From: Cellulomonas shaoxiangyii
GTDB lineage: Bacteria; Actinomycetota; Actinomycetes; Actinomycetales; Cellulomonadaceae
NCBI RefSeq assembly: GCF_004798685.1
Contig: NZ_CP039291.1
Location: 2,914,001 to 2,978,000, forward strand
DNA: 64,000 bases
Reading direction: 5' to 3'
The number at the start of each line of letters is the position of its first letter. Position 1 is the stretch's first letter. The notes beneath the pieces were generated by a model. It was given only the letters and a program-made list of their open reading frames with translations. It ran no database searches and was not told the origin of the DNA. Positions 1-8,609 of the stretch are shown in pieces. The translations under genes and the position numbers were made by a program.

Positions 1-220
1 CACGGCCGTTCGCGGGCAGGAGCCCGAGCAGCGCCATGGACGACTGCGTCTTGCCCGAGCCGGACTCGCCGACGATGGCGAGCACCTCCCCGGGGCGCAC
101 GTCGTAGCTGACGTCGACGGCGGCCGGGTGCCAGCGCCCGTCGACGTAGAAGTCGACGCACAGGCCGCGCACCGAGAGCACGGGCGTCGTGGTCGGTGCG
201 GGAGGGGTCTCGAGGGCCAC
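1..220 (-). CDS. Peptide-type ABC transporter ATPase, N-terminal fragment
   Basis: This is the first 73 codons of an ABC ATPase of the DppD/OppD type that would energise import by the neighbouring permeases; the rest lies beyond the window edge. After a Pro/Thr-rich start the protein reads into a core strand with the usual LSVRGL pattern. Walker A (GESGSGKT) falls at about residues 51-58; the ES after the first G is typical of peptide-import ATPases. The GTG start is preceded by AGGAAGGA about 9 nt upstream, which decides the start. The gene should be the last of the operon formed by the binding protein and the two permeases, but a plus-strand gene lies between it and them. Exact substrate is unknown. 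Confidence 0.85.
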   Translation of the reverse strand, partial: MALETPPAPTTTPVLSVRGLCVDFYVDGRWHPAAVDVSYDVRPGEVLAIVGESGSGKTQSSMALLGLLPANGR

Positions 221-298
221 CGTTCAGCGTCCTTCCTGCTCACCGACGGTCCGCCCGGTCGGGGCGGCCGCGGTGCGCGGGTCTGCGAGCATGGCCAC

Positions 299-922
299 GT
301 GGGTGCCACGCAGGAGTTCACATCGGGGTACGGACGAGGTCTGACCGTCGCGGCGGCCGCGACGGGGGTCGTCACGCTGGGCGCGGTCGCGGTGCAGGAC
401 GGCGCCCGTGAGGCGCTGCGCCTGCTGCCGCTCGTCGCGCTGGTCGTGCTCGCCGTCTGGGCGCTGCTCTGGCGCCCGGCGGTCGAGGTCTCGGACGGCG
501 AGCTGGTGGTGCGCAACGTGCTGAGCACGGTGCGGGTGCCGTGGCCCACCTACCGCGGCGTGACGCGCGGCTGGTCCCTCGTGGTGCACACCACCGACGG
601 CGACGTGCAGGTCGCGGTGGCCCCGCGCGGGAGCGCCGCTGCCGGCGCGCTCCGCCGACGCGGTGCGGACGACGACGTCGCACCGACGGGCGGGCCGCCG
701 GCCGGCGACCGGCCCGTCCGCTCCTACCGGCCGACCGCCGAGACCGTCGGCGACGCGATAGAGGCCCGGCACGACGCGCTGGTGCGTGCCGGGTACCTCG
801 ACGGCGCGGAGCGCGCGAGGACCGAGCACGGTCTGCGCCCGACGCGCCGGGTGCACGTGCTCGGCCTGGGTGCGGCCGTGGTGCTGGCCGCGGCGGGCGT
901 CGCCGTGCTCGTCACCGGCTGA
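299..922 (+). CDS. PH-domain-containing membrane protein
   Basis: The protein has about 207 residues with two closely spaced N-terminal hydrophobic segments (about residues 12-50), a small beta-rich domain that begins RPAVEVSDGELVVRN and resembles actinobacterial membrane-anchored PH (bPH) domains, and a last hydrophobic segment at the C-terminus. This family is usually uncharacterised; a cell-envelope role is likely but not shown. The GTG start is chosen because coding similarity begins there; the frame stays open upstream into the divergent ATPase gene, but that part looks like shadow. It is divergent from the ATPase and convergent with the permease, so it sits inside what is otherwise one peptide-transport operon. 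There is no clear Shine-Dalgarno sequence. Confidence 0.7.
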   Translation: MGATQEFTSGYGRGLTVAAAATGVVTLGAVAVQDGAREALRLLPLVALVVLAVWALLWRPAVEVSDGELVVRNVLSTVRVPWPTYRGVTRGWSLVVHTTDGDVQVAVAPRGSAAAGALRRRGADDDVAPTGGPPAGDRPVRSYRPTAETVGDAIEARHDALVRAGYLDGAERARTEHGLRPTRRVHVLGLGAAVVLAAAGVAVLVTG

Positions 923-939
923 CGCGGTGCGGGGGCACG

Positions 940-2034
940 TCACGTGCCGCTGCCCGAGCCGGTGTCGGTGGCCTGGTCCCCACGGACGCTGCTGACGCGG
1001 GCGCGCTCGGCCGTGCTGTCCGCCTCCATCGCCTGCGCCATCTTCCGCTCGGACGGGATCCGCTTCTGCCGGGGGTCGAACGCGTCGCGCAGCCCGTCAC
1101 CGATGAAGTTGATCGTCAGGGCGATGACCACGATGAACAGGCCCGGCCACCAGAACAGCCAGGGGCGCGTCGAGAACGCCTGCTGGTACTCGTTGATGAG
1201 CTGCCCCAGCGAGATCTCCGGCCGGACGATGCCGAACCCGAGGTAGGACAGCGCCGTCTCGAGCAGGATCGCCGAGCTCATGAGCAGCGTGACCGCCACG
1301 ATGAGCGTGCCGATGGCGTTGGGCAGGATGTGCTTGAAGATGATCCGCAGGTCGCTCGCCCCGGCCACACGGGCCGCGTCCACGAACTCCCGTTCGCGCA
1401 GGGAGAGGAACTCCCCGCGCACGAGCCGCGCGAGCGTGGTCCAGAGGATGAGTCCGAGCGCGAGCGCGAACACCACCCCCGAGACGCCGCCGGCGAGCTT
1501 GCCGACCACCGCACCGATGACGATCGTCGGGATGGTGATGACGAGGTCCGTCGCGCGCATGAGGAGCGTGTCGACGCGACCGCGGAAGAAGCCCGCCGCG
1601 GCGCCGACCGCCACGCCGATGAGCGCGGCGACCCCGCCGATGATGACCATGACCATCAGCGACGTCTGCACGCCGGCCATGACCCGCGCGAAGATGTCGC
1701 GCCCGATCTCGTCCTGACCGAACGGGTGCGCGCCGATCGCGAAGCCGTCGCCGCCCAGCCAGGTCGGCATCGACAACGTCGGTGCACCGCCCGGGTTGAC
1801 GACCGGGCCGTGCTCGTAGGGCGTCCACTGCCACCACCCCGGCACGGGCCCGACGCCGACGGAGGTCAGCGCGAGCAGGGCGGTCAGGGCGAGGACGGCC
1901 AGGCCGATCATGGCGCCCTTGTGGCGGAAGAACCGGCGACGCACGATCTGGCCCTGCGAGAGGCCGGCGACGTCCTGGAGCTCGATGGCGTTCTCGAGCC
2001 GCTCCTCGGGCTGCGGTGTCGTGGAGGTGCTCAT
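940..2034 (-). CDS. Peptide-type ABC permease, OppC/DppC family
   Basis: Inner-membrane subunit of a peptide-type importer, 364 residues. It starts with the cytoplasmic stretch and first membrane helix of the OppC N-terminal domain, followed by a periplasmic loop and the binding-protein-dependent transport domain with about five helices. The EAA loop, which docks on the ATPase, is visible as EFVDAARVAGASDLRIIFKH around residues 243-262. The C-terminus ends in a polar Ser/Gly-rich tail. Its ATG overlaps the stop of the other permease by four bases, so the two are translationally coupled. It ends 17 bp from the stop of the convergent PH-domain gene. Substrate cannot be read from sequence. Confidence 0.9.
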   Translation of the reverse strand: MSTSTTPQPEERLENAIELQDVAGLSQGQIVRRRFFRHKGAMIGLAVLALTALLALTSVGVGPVPGWWQWTPYEHGPVVNPGGAPTLSMPTWLGGDGFAIGAHPFGQDEIGRDIFARVMAGVQTSLMVMVIIGGVAALIGVAVGAAAGFFRGRVDTLLMRATDLVITIPTIVIGAVVGKLAGGVSGVVFALALGLILWTTLARLVRGEFLSLREREFVDAARVAGASDLRIIFKHILPNAIGTLIVAVTLLMSSAILLETALSYLGFGIVRPEISLGQLINEYQQAFSTRPWLFWWPGLFIVVIALTINFIGDGLRDAFDPRQKRIPSERKMAQAMEADSTAERARVSSVRGDQATDTGSGSGT

Positions 2035-3551
2035 GCGTCCAACCGGATCCGGGGGTCGATCGCCGCGTACACGAGGTCCGCGACGATGTTGGCGATGATG
2101 GCGAGGGACGCGACGACGAGCAGGTAGGCCATGACCGGCTCGATCTCCGCGTGATCCAGGGAGCGGACGAAGAGCTGCCCCATACCGGGCCGTCCGAACA
2201 CGTTCTCGGTGATGACCGCGCCGCCGATCAGCGTGATGACGTCGATCGGGACGATGGTCGCGAGCGGGATGAGGGCGTTGCGGAACCCGTGGCGCACGAT
2301 GACGAGACGCTCCGGCAGGCCCTTGGCCCGGGCGGTGCGCACGTAGTCCTGGTTCATCACCTCGAGCATGCTCGAGCGTGCGTAGCGGGTGTACGACGCG
2401 AACGCGATGAGGACCAGCGTCGCCGTCGGCAGGATCAGGTGCGTGAAGGAGTCGAGCACCTGCACCCAGTAGTTGCCGCCGAGGTTGGGCGTCCGGTCAC
2501 CGAAGGTCGGGATCGGCCGGCCGCCGAGGGCGTCGAAGTAAGGGCCCCAGACGCTCATCACCTGGTCCACGAAGATCAGCGTCCCCATGACGAGCGCCAC
2601 GGCCGCGCCGGTGCGCGCCGACAGCCGCCAGTCCGGCCCGCCGTACAGGCGGCCGATGCCGTAGCCGACGGCGACCGTGACGAGCGCGAGGAGCGCCGTG
2701 AGCCAGTGCGACTCGGTCATCTGGTCGAAGGCGACCTGCATCGGGAAGTAGAGCGCCACGCCCAACGCCACGACCGTCAGGCCCGCGTACAGCGCGCGCC
2801 GGTTGTGCAGGCCCGCGAAGACGCCGGCGACGGCGAACGCGGACCCGGCCCCCAGCAGCGCGAGCAGCACGGGCCCGATCTGCGGACGCTCCCACCAGCC
2901 GGTCAGCTGCACGTAGGCGAGGAGCGCCACGTTGGCCGCGGCGGCGATCGCGAACACCTGCACGCGCCGTCGCGCGGTCCCGCCGATCGCGAGCGCCCAC
3001 AGCAGCCCGACGAGCAGCGAGGCCCCGATGATCACCGGCCAGGCGATCACCGGGTCGCGCAGGAAGTCGTTGAAGCCGATCGCACCCCACTGCTTGAGCA
3101 GCACCGCGACCCAGAAGGACGGCAGCGAGAACAGGAGGAACGAGAAGAAGATGATCACGTAGTCGAACGCGCTGTACTGGCGCAGGGCCGACACGATCCC
3201 GACCGTGACGCCCACGAGCAGCGACAGCACGGTCGCGGCGGAGACGAGCTCGATGGTCGACCCGATCGCGCGGGTCAGCTGGTCGCTCACGGCCTGGCCG
3301 GACTGCCACGCCTCGCCCATGTCGCCGGTGAACAGGGCGCCGATCCACCAGAAGAACCGGATGACGACGTTGACGTCCAGGTCGAGCTGCTCGGTCCGCT
3401 GCGCGATGAGCTGCTCCTTGTTGGCAGCGGTGCTCTCGATCAGGTCGGCCAGGGGGTCGATGGCTGCGTTGACCAGGATGTACATGAGGAACAGCGCCAC
3501 GAACAACGTGACGAGTCCGGCCGCGAGGCGGCGCAGGAGGAAGTTCAGCAC
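2031..3551 (-). CDS. Peptide-type ABC permease, OppB/DppB family, enlarged
   Basis: Partner permease of the OppC-like subunit. The N-terminus (NFLLRRLAAGLVTLFVALF) and the C-terminal EAA loop (DYVRTARAKGLPERLVIVRH, near residues 405-425) are typical OppB. At 506 residues it is much longer than the classical form of a little over 300. The extra length lies in the middle, roughly residues 150-330, and is rich in additional hydrophobic helices. The GTG start follows a GAGG sequence eight bases upstream. It lies about 200 bp after the binding-protein gene, separated by two hairpins that may lower its expression relative to the binding protein. Confidence 0.88.
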   Translation of the reverse strand: MLNFLLRRLAAGLVTLFVALFLMYILVNAAIDPLADLIESTAANKEQLIAQRTEQLDLDVNVVIRFFWWIGALFTGDMGEAWQSGQAVSDQLTRAIGSTIELVSAATVLSLLVGVTVGIVSALRQYSAFDYVIIFFSFLLFSLPSFWVAVLLKQWGAIGFNDFLRDPVIAWPVIIGASLLVGLLWALAIGGTARRRVQVFAIAAAANVALLAYVQLTGWWERPQIGPVLLALLGAGSAFAVAGVFAGLHNRRALYAGLTVVALGVALYFPMQVAFDQMTESHWLTALLALVTVAVGYGIGRLYGGPDWRLSARTGAAVALVMGTLIFVDQVMSVWGPYFDALGGRPIPTFGDRTPNLGGNYWVQVLDSFTHLILPTATLVLIAFASYTRYARSSMLEVMNQDYVRTARAKGLPERLVIVRHGFRNALIPLATIVPIDVITLIGGAVITENVFGRPGMGQLFVRSLDHAEIEPVMAYLLVVASLAIIANIVADLVYAAIDPRIRLDA

Positions 3552-3660
3552 AGGGCTACCTCGCAGGGACAGGAAGCCGGACGACGGGGATCGTATCCCG
3601 GCGGCTTCCGCTTGAGGTGGGCGGGGGTGTCACGGTGGGGCAGCGTACGCGCACGACGGA

Positions 3661-3740
3661 GGGCGCCGCGGTCGGAGCCTCGGCGCCCTCTGTCGTCGAG
3701 CACTGTCGGGGCCCCGGCGCGGGGCTTCACCGCGCCGGGG
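3661..3740 (-). terminator. Two hairpins between binding protein and permease genes
   Basis: Two perfect inverted repeats lie just downstream of the binding-protein stop. One has 11-bp arms (CCCCGGCGCGG / CCGCGCCGGGG at 3712-3722 and 3730-3740) with a 7-nt loop. The other has 8-bp arms (GGGCGCCG / CGGCGCCC at 3661-3668 and 3681-3688). There is no U-tract, as is common in high-GC genomes. In peptide importers such elements often act as partial terminators or mRNA stabilisers, so that the binding protein exceeds the permeases; that role is inferred. Confidence 0.6.
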
Positions 3741-3750
3741 ACCCGACGAC

Positions 3751-5616
3751 TCACTCGGTCGCGTCGTCGGTGGCCGCGTCGCCCGCGGACCACTCCCAGA
3801 AGCCGTAGAAGATCGTGGGCGCGATGCCCAGCTTCTGGACGTTGCTGATCTTCTCCGGGTTGTAGGCCGTGATGCCCGGGTGCTGGTAGATCGTCACGCC
3901 GAACGCGTCGTCCACCAGGTGCTTCTCGACCTCGCCCAGGATGCGCTCCTGCTCGGCGGGGTCGGTCTCGACCTGGAGCTCGTCGAACAGCGCGTCGACC
4001 GCGGGGTTCGAGTAGCCGTAGTAGTTGTTCGTCGCGTCGGTGCGGAAGTTCGCGTCCGGCTCGGTGACGGCCGTCGAGGTCGACTGCCAGCCGAACAGCG
4101 CCGCGTCGTAGAACGCCGTGGCGTTCGACAGGTCCGTGCCCCAGTCGGTCTGGACCGTGTAGGGGATCACGTCGAAGCCGGCCTCGGCGGCCGACGTCTT
4201 GATGAGCTCGAACGTGTTCGAGCGGCGCGTGTTGTTCGGGTCGAACAGCAGGCGGACCTGGACCGGCGTCGTGACGCCGACCTGCTGGAGCAGTGCCTGC
4301 GCACCCGCGATGTCCACGTCGGCGTACTCGGCGCCCTGGCCGCTGGCCTCGGCGATCCCCTCGTACATCGGCGAGTCCGGGACCTGCGTGAAGGAGTTGC
4401 GGACCTCGGCCTCGGGGTTCAGGGGCTTGATGAGGTTCTCGACGATCTGCTCGCGCGGGATCGTCTTGAGGAACGCCTGGCGGACCTGCTTGGCCTTCTC
4501 GGCGTCGCCGCCGTAGGTGGCCGGGTCGAACGGGCCGCCGTTGGCCTGCTGCATGTCCACGTGCTCGTACGTGCCCTCGACGTTCGTCTCGACCTCGATG
4601 GTGTCGATCGCCTCGAGCGCGGTCAGGACGTCGGCCGTCGACTGCGGGCTGATGAGGTCGACCTCACCGTTCTGCAGCGCCTGGACCTGGCCCATCGGGT
4701 CGCCGTTGTAGCGGACCGTGATCTGGTCGAAGGCCGCGGGGCGGTCGCCCTCGTAGTTCTCGTTGGCCGTGAGCGTGAGGTACTGCTCCTCGACGAAGTC
4801 CGTGATGGCGTACGGGCCCGAGGTGACCAGCAGGTCCTCGTCCTCCGGCAGCGAGGCGAAGTTCCAGTCCTCGCTCCAGACCTTCGCGATCTTGGAGAGC
4901 TCCTCGGGCTTGTTCTCCGTGATGGCGGCGACGAGTGCCTCGGTCGCCTCCTCCGGGTCCTCGATGCCGAGGGCGCGCTGCGCGACGATGTGCGCGGGGA
5001 GGTTGCTGTCGAGCGACGTCTCCCAGTCCGCGAACGGCTTGGAGTAGACCATCGTGATCGAGTTGTCCTCGATCGTCGGCGTCTCCTCGATGAGCGCCAC
5101 GGAGGGGCTCGCGGCGTCGAAGTACACGCCGGCGTCGACCGCCTCCTGGTTCGTGACGTTGCCCTCGTCGTCGAGCTCGGGCTCCACGTTGTTGAACTTG
5201 CCGCTCTGGGCCGCCCACTCGAGGAGCAGGTCGGCCGGGCCGGCCGCGACGCCGTCGGACCACATCGCGCTGTCCGCGTAGGTGAACTCGACGGTCAGCG
5301 GGTCGTCGTTGACCTTCTCCATGGTGCCGAAGGACTCGTCGGCGACGAGCTCCAGCTCCATGTTGTAGTCGACGAAGCGCGAGTTGGCCATGTACGTGAT
5401 GATGTTGTTGGCCGTCGCGTTGCCCGTGATGCTCTCGCCGTTGAAGGAGTAGAACGGCTGGTTCCAGGCGATGTTGATCGCGGTGTTGGCGTTGATGCCC
5501 GCGTTGTCGCCCTCACCCTCGGCGGTGTCGCCACCGTCCGAGCCGGAGCAGGCCGCGAGCGCAAGGACGCTGACTGAAGCGACCGACGCGAGGACAGCCT
5601 TGCGTGTAATCCTCAA
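3751..5616 (-). CDS. Extracellular solute-binding lipoprotein, family 5
   Basis: Binding protein of the peptide-type importer, 621 residues. It starts with a lipoprotein signal peptide: positive MRITRK, a hydrophobic core and lipobox LAAC with the lipidated cysteine at residue 23, followed by an acidic Ser/Gly linker. The mature part has family-5 features such as TVEFTYADSAMWSDGV near the start and the YNPEKISNVQKL region near the end. The start is TTG, preceded closely by AGGAGG, so the next in-frame codons are less likely. It is the first gene of the operon with the two permeases. Ligand is not deducible; oligopeptides are the family default, but sugars are bound by some actinobacterial members. 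Confidence 0.9.
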   Translation of the reverse strand: MRITRKAVLASVASVSVLALAACSGSDGGDTAEGEGDNAGINANTAINIAWNQPFYSFNGESITGNATANNIITYMANSRFVDYNMELELVADESFGTMEKVNDDPLTVEFTYADSAMWSDGVAAGPADLLLEWAAQSGKFNNVEPELDDEGNVTNQEAVDAGVYFDAASPSVALIEETPTIEDNSITMVYSKPFADWETSLDSNLPAHIVAQRALGIEDPEEATEALVAAITENKPEELSKIAKVWSEDWNFASLPEDEDLLVTSGPYAITDFVEEQYLTLTANENYEGDRPAAFDQITVRYNGDPMGQVQALQNGEVDLISPQSTADVLTALEAIDTIEVETNVEGTYEHVDMQQANGGPFDPATYGGDAEKAKQVRQAFLKTIPREQIVENLIKPLNPEAEVRNSFTQVPDSPMYEGIAEASGQGAEYADVDIAGAQALLQQVGVTTPVQVRLLFDPNNTRRSNTFELIKTSAAEAGFDVIPYTVQTDWGTDLSNATAFYDAALFGWQSTSTAVTEPDANFRTDATNNYYGYSNPAVDALFDELQVETDPAEQERILGEVEKHLVDDAFGVTIYQHPGITAYNPEKISNVQKLGIAPTIFYGFWEWSAGDAATDDATE

Positions 5617-5890
5617 TGTTCCTCCTGAGACGTGGAGGGCGCGGCCGCAGCAGTCCCACGTCTGGCGCGGGGTGCCCGCGGAGCCTTACTCGCCCGCCGG
5701 GAATTGCGCCAACGCTAGCCCCGCGCCAACGGACATATCGGGCATGGACAGGTGCCCAGGTCGATCGTTACCTGATTGATACTGGTGAGTACCGTCCATC
5801 ATACGAGACGCGCACAGCCGCAACGCGCCGGAAACACGCGTGATACTTACCACGTCCGGGTGACGTCGCGCCAGCGGCCCCCGCGGAGGG
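5617..5890 (-). promoter_or_regulatory. Upstream region of the binding-protein operon
   Basis: This 274-bp stretch between the binding-protein gene and ychF is less GC-rich than its surroundings. On the minus strand it contains a -10-like TATGAT at 5803-5798. A TTGCGG lies upstream but with a spacer of only about 14 bp. A short inverted repeat, CAGGT and ACCTG with 8 nt between (5757-5774), lies downstream of the candidate -10 in the leader. The promoter is plausible, but the leader would be about 180 nt and no known operator is recognised. Confidence 0.3.
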
Positions 5891-6976
5891 TCAGACGTTG
5901 AAGCGGAACTCCACGACGTCGCCGTCCGCCATCACGTAGTCCTTGCCCTCGATGCGCGCCTTGCCGGCAGCGCGCGCCGCGGCGACCGAGCCGGTCTCGA
6001 CGAGGTCGTCGAAGGAGACGACCTCCGCCTTGATGAAGCCCTTCTGGAAGTCGGTGTGGATCACGCCCGCCGCCTGCGGTGCCGTCCAGCCGCGGCGGAT
6101 CGTCCACGCGCGCGACTCCTTGGGGCCCGCCGTCAGGTACGTCTGCAGGCCGAGCGTGTGGAAGCCGACGCGCGCGAGCTGGTCGAGACCCGCCTCCTCC
6201 TGGCCGTTCTCCCCCAGCATCTCCCGCGCCTCGTCGGGCTCGAGCTCGACGAGCTCCGACTCGAACTTGGCGTCGAGGAACACCGCGTCGGCGGGCGCGA
6301 CGTACGCGCGCAGCTCGTCCTGCATCGCCGTGTCGGCCAGACCCGCGTCGTCGGTGTTGAACACGTAGATGAACGGCTTCGTCGTCATCAGCTGGAAGGA
6401 CGCGAGGTCGGCCAGGTCGAGGCCCGCGGCCGCCGCACCCTGGAACAGGGTCGTGCCCTGCTCGAGCAGCCCGAGCGCCTGCTGCGCCGCGGCGAGCTCG
6501 GCGGCGTCGGCCTTCTTGGCGCGCACCTCCTTCTCCAGGCGCGGCACGGCCTTCTCGAGCGTCTGCAGGTCCGCCAGGACGAGCTCCGTGTGGATCGTCT
6601 CGATGTCGTCCTTCGGGGAGACCCGGCCGTCGACGTGCACGACGTCGGGGTCCGCGAACGCCCGCGTCACGACGCAGATCGCGTCGGCCTCGCGGATGTT
6701 GGCGAGGAACTTGTTGCCCAGGCCCTCGCCCTCGCTCGCGCCGCGCACGATGCCGGCGATGTCGACGAACGAGACCGTCGCCGGGAGGACGCGCTCCGAG
6801 CCGAAGATCTCCGCCAGCCGGTCCAGCCGCGGGTCCGGGAGCGGGACGACGCCGACGTTCGGCTCGATCGTCGCGAACGGGTAGTTCGCCGCGAGGACCT
6901 GCGCGCGCGTCAGCGCGTTGAAGAGGGTGGACTTGCCGACGTTGGGCAGGCCGACGATGCCGATGGTGAGCGCCAC
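5891..6976 (-). CDS. ychF: YchF/Obg-family nucleotide-binding ATPase
   Basis: Universally conserved Obg-family P-loop protein that binds the ribosome and hydrolyses ATP rather than GTP; it is linked to stress and redox responses in other bacteria. The P-loop GLPNVGKST is at residues 9-17, followed by switch regions (VSFVDIAGIVRGASEGEGLG) and a C-terminal TGS domain ending DYVMADGDVVEFRFNV. The length of 361 residues equals the family norm. The GTG start is chosen because family similarity starts at ALTIGIVGLPNVGK and a TAGACT hexamer lies eight bases upstream, which fits a leaderless mRNA. A longer open frame upstream belongs to no known domain. Confidence is high. Confidence 0.96.
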   Translation of the reverse strand: MALTIGIVGLPNVGKSTLFNALTRAQVLAANYPFATIEPNVGVVPLPDPRLDRLAEIFGSERVLPATVSFVDIAGIVRGASEGEGLGNKFLANIREADAICVVTRAFADPDVVHVDGRVSPKDDIETIHTELVLADLQTLEKAVPRLEKEVRAKKADAAELAAAQQALGLLEQGTTLFQGAAAAGLDLADLASFQLMTTKPFIYVFNTDDAGLADTAMQDELRAYVAPADAVFLDAKFESELVELEPDEAREMLGENGQEEAGLDQLARVGFHTLGLQTYLTAGPKESRAWTIRRGWTAPQAAGVIHTDFQKGFIKAEVVSFDDLVETGSVAAARAAGKARIEGKDYVMADGDVVEFRFNV

Positions 6977-6984
6977 GTCGGACG

Positions 6985-6990
6985 AGTCTA
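6985..6990 (-). promoter_or_regulatory. -10 element of ychF, leaderless
   Basis: The hexamer TAGACT on the minus strand ends eight bases before the GTG start of ychF. Transcription would begin at or next to the start codon. No convincing -35 hexamer is visible. Confidence 0.5.
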
Positions 6991-7049
6991 CGGGCGCGCC
7001 GCGGGTCGGTCGTCGCCGGGCGCCGTCCCGGCACCGGCCGGCGCCACCG

Positions 7050-8609
7050 TCACGGGAACGCGCGCATGCGCCCCAGCAGGTCCGGGCCCGTGCGGTCCAG
7101 GATCCGCCCGCCCCACACCACGCCGCCCACCAGCAGGCCCGTGCCGAGGACGAGCCCCACGGCGAGGGCCACCCAGCCGAGCGCCGTCGAGCCGCGGACG
7201 ACCGCGAGGACCGTGAGCACGAGGGTCGGGGCGGCGAGGGCCAGGACCGCCGTACCACCCACGAGCTGCGACGTGAACGCGGCCGCGCCCACGCCCTGCT
7301 TGGTGGAGAACGGGTTGTCGCCGGGCTGCTGCACGGGGTAGACGACGAGGGCCGAGACGACCGAGGCCCCGCCGAGGGACGTGAGCAGCAGGCCCAGGCC
7401 CGCGCCCAGCAGCGCCGGCAGGTGCTGGACCGCGTCCGCGTGGACCGCCGTCCCGACCGTCACCGCGACCGTCGCGACCGCGCCCAGCGTCCCGGCGACG
7501 ACCACGCGTCCGCGCCGGTCCACGACCCCGCGCACCGGCGCGGCCAGGTGGGTCCAGAAGGCCGTGCCGTCGTAGGCGACGTCCGCCGAGACGCTCCACC
7601 CCACCAGGACACCGGTGAGCGGCCCGCAGACCAGCAGCATGTCGCCCGCCCCCGACAGGCCGAGGACGACGGGGAGGACCGGCACGATCGCGACCGCCGT
7701 CGCGTAGCGCGGGTCGCGCAGCCAGTACGTCGCCGCGCGCGCCGCGATCGCTCCCGCGGGCGTCGCCGGCAGCCGCCCGAACCAGCCCAGGCCGCGCGCC
7801 TTCACCTCGTGCGACGCCGCCACGGGCTGCACCAGGCTGCGCGTGAGTGCGCGGTCCCACACGAGGTAGGCGAGCGCGACGGTCGCGACCGCCACGAGCA
7901 GGCGCAGCGCGGCGGCGCCGGCGTCCCCCGCCGCGACCGCCGCCCCCAGGCCCCACGCGGCGCCCGGCGGCGTCCAGCCGAGGACGTCCACGACGCGCCG
8001 CAGCCCGCCCTCGCCGAGTGCCGCGACGCCGTTCGTGAGCCCGGCGAGGATCGGACCCGTCAGGGCGAGGAGCAGCACCGCGAGGACCGCGACGAGCTCG
8101 CGGACGCGCCTGCGGGCGATGACCGGCGCCAGTGCCGCCGTCGTCGCCCGTGCCCCCACGAGGCACGTCGCGAGCGCGAGGACCGCACCGACGACCGCCG
8201 CCAGCGCCGCGAGCGGCTCGCGCCACCAGACCGCGGCCGTCCCGAGCGCCACGAGTGCCGTCACCACGCCCGGCACACCGACGAGGCCCGCGAGCGTCAG
8301 CCCGACGAGCAGGTCGCGGCGCGGCACGCCGTACGTCACGAACCGGCGGGGGTCGAGGGTCGCGTCGACGCCGAACGCGACGAGCGGCACGACGCACCAG
8401 CCGAGCACGAGCGCGGACCCGAGCAGCACGAGCACCGTCTCGCGCAGCGCCGCGTCCTGGAACGACAGCGCCACGAGCCCCGCCGCCACGAGCGCCAGCA
8501 CGAGCACCCCGTACAGCGCCGCCGCGACCAGCCCGAGCACCTGCCAGACGCTGCGCCGCAGGCTGTTGCGCAGCAGCGTGAGCTTCAGACGGACGAGGTG
8601 CCCAACCAC
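7050..8609 (-). CDS. ABC-2-like exporter permease
   Basis: Polytopic membrane protein of about 519 residues and the membrane half of an ABC exporter with the ATPase gene immediately upstream. It has at least ten hydrophobic segments, beginning with SVWQVLGLVAAALYGVLVLAL and ending with LALAVGLVLGTGLLVGGVVW. A cytoplasmic segment with RRFVTYGVPRRDLLVGL follows the second helix pair, as in actinobacterial ABC-2 permeases. Its GTG start lies 25 bp inside the end of the ATPase gene, implying coupled translation. What it exports cannot be told; no toxin or regulator gene is adjacent. Confidence 0.8.
   Translation of the reverse strand: MVGHLVRLKLTLLRNSLRRSVWQVLGLVAAALYGVLVLALVAAGLVALSFQDAALRETVLVLLGSALVLGWCVVPLVAFGVDATLDPRRFVTYGVPRRDLLVGLTLAGLVGVPGVVTALVALGTAAVWWREPLAALAAVVGAVLALATCLVGARATTAALAPVIARRRVRELVAVLAVLLLALTGPILAGLTNGVAALGEGGLRRVVDVLGWTPPGAAWGLGAAVAAGDAGAAALRLLVAVATVALAYLVWDRALTRSLVQPVAASHEVKARGLGWFGRLPATPAGAIAARAATYWLRDPRYATAVAIVPVLPVVLGLSGAGDMLLVCGPLTGVLVGWSVSADVAYDGTAFWTHLAAPVRGVVDRRGRVVVAGTLGAVATVAVTVGTAVHADAVQHLPALLGAGLGLLLTSLGGASVVSALVVYPVQQPGDNPFSTKQGVGAAAFTSQLVGGTAVLALAAPTLVLTVLAVVRGSTALGWVALAVGLVLGTGLLVGGVVWGGRILDRTGPDLLGRMRAFP

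Noticed and set aside
934..948. Perfect palindrome GGCACGT-C-ACGTGCC at the end of the first permease gene.
   Set aside because: A one-base loop is too tight for a terminator, and the arms include coding sequence. It may be chance at this GC content.
6977..7258. A longer N-terminus for YchF.
   Set aside because: The family starts at the P-loop strand, the extension overlaps the permease gene, and a -10 element lies directly before the GTG chosen.
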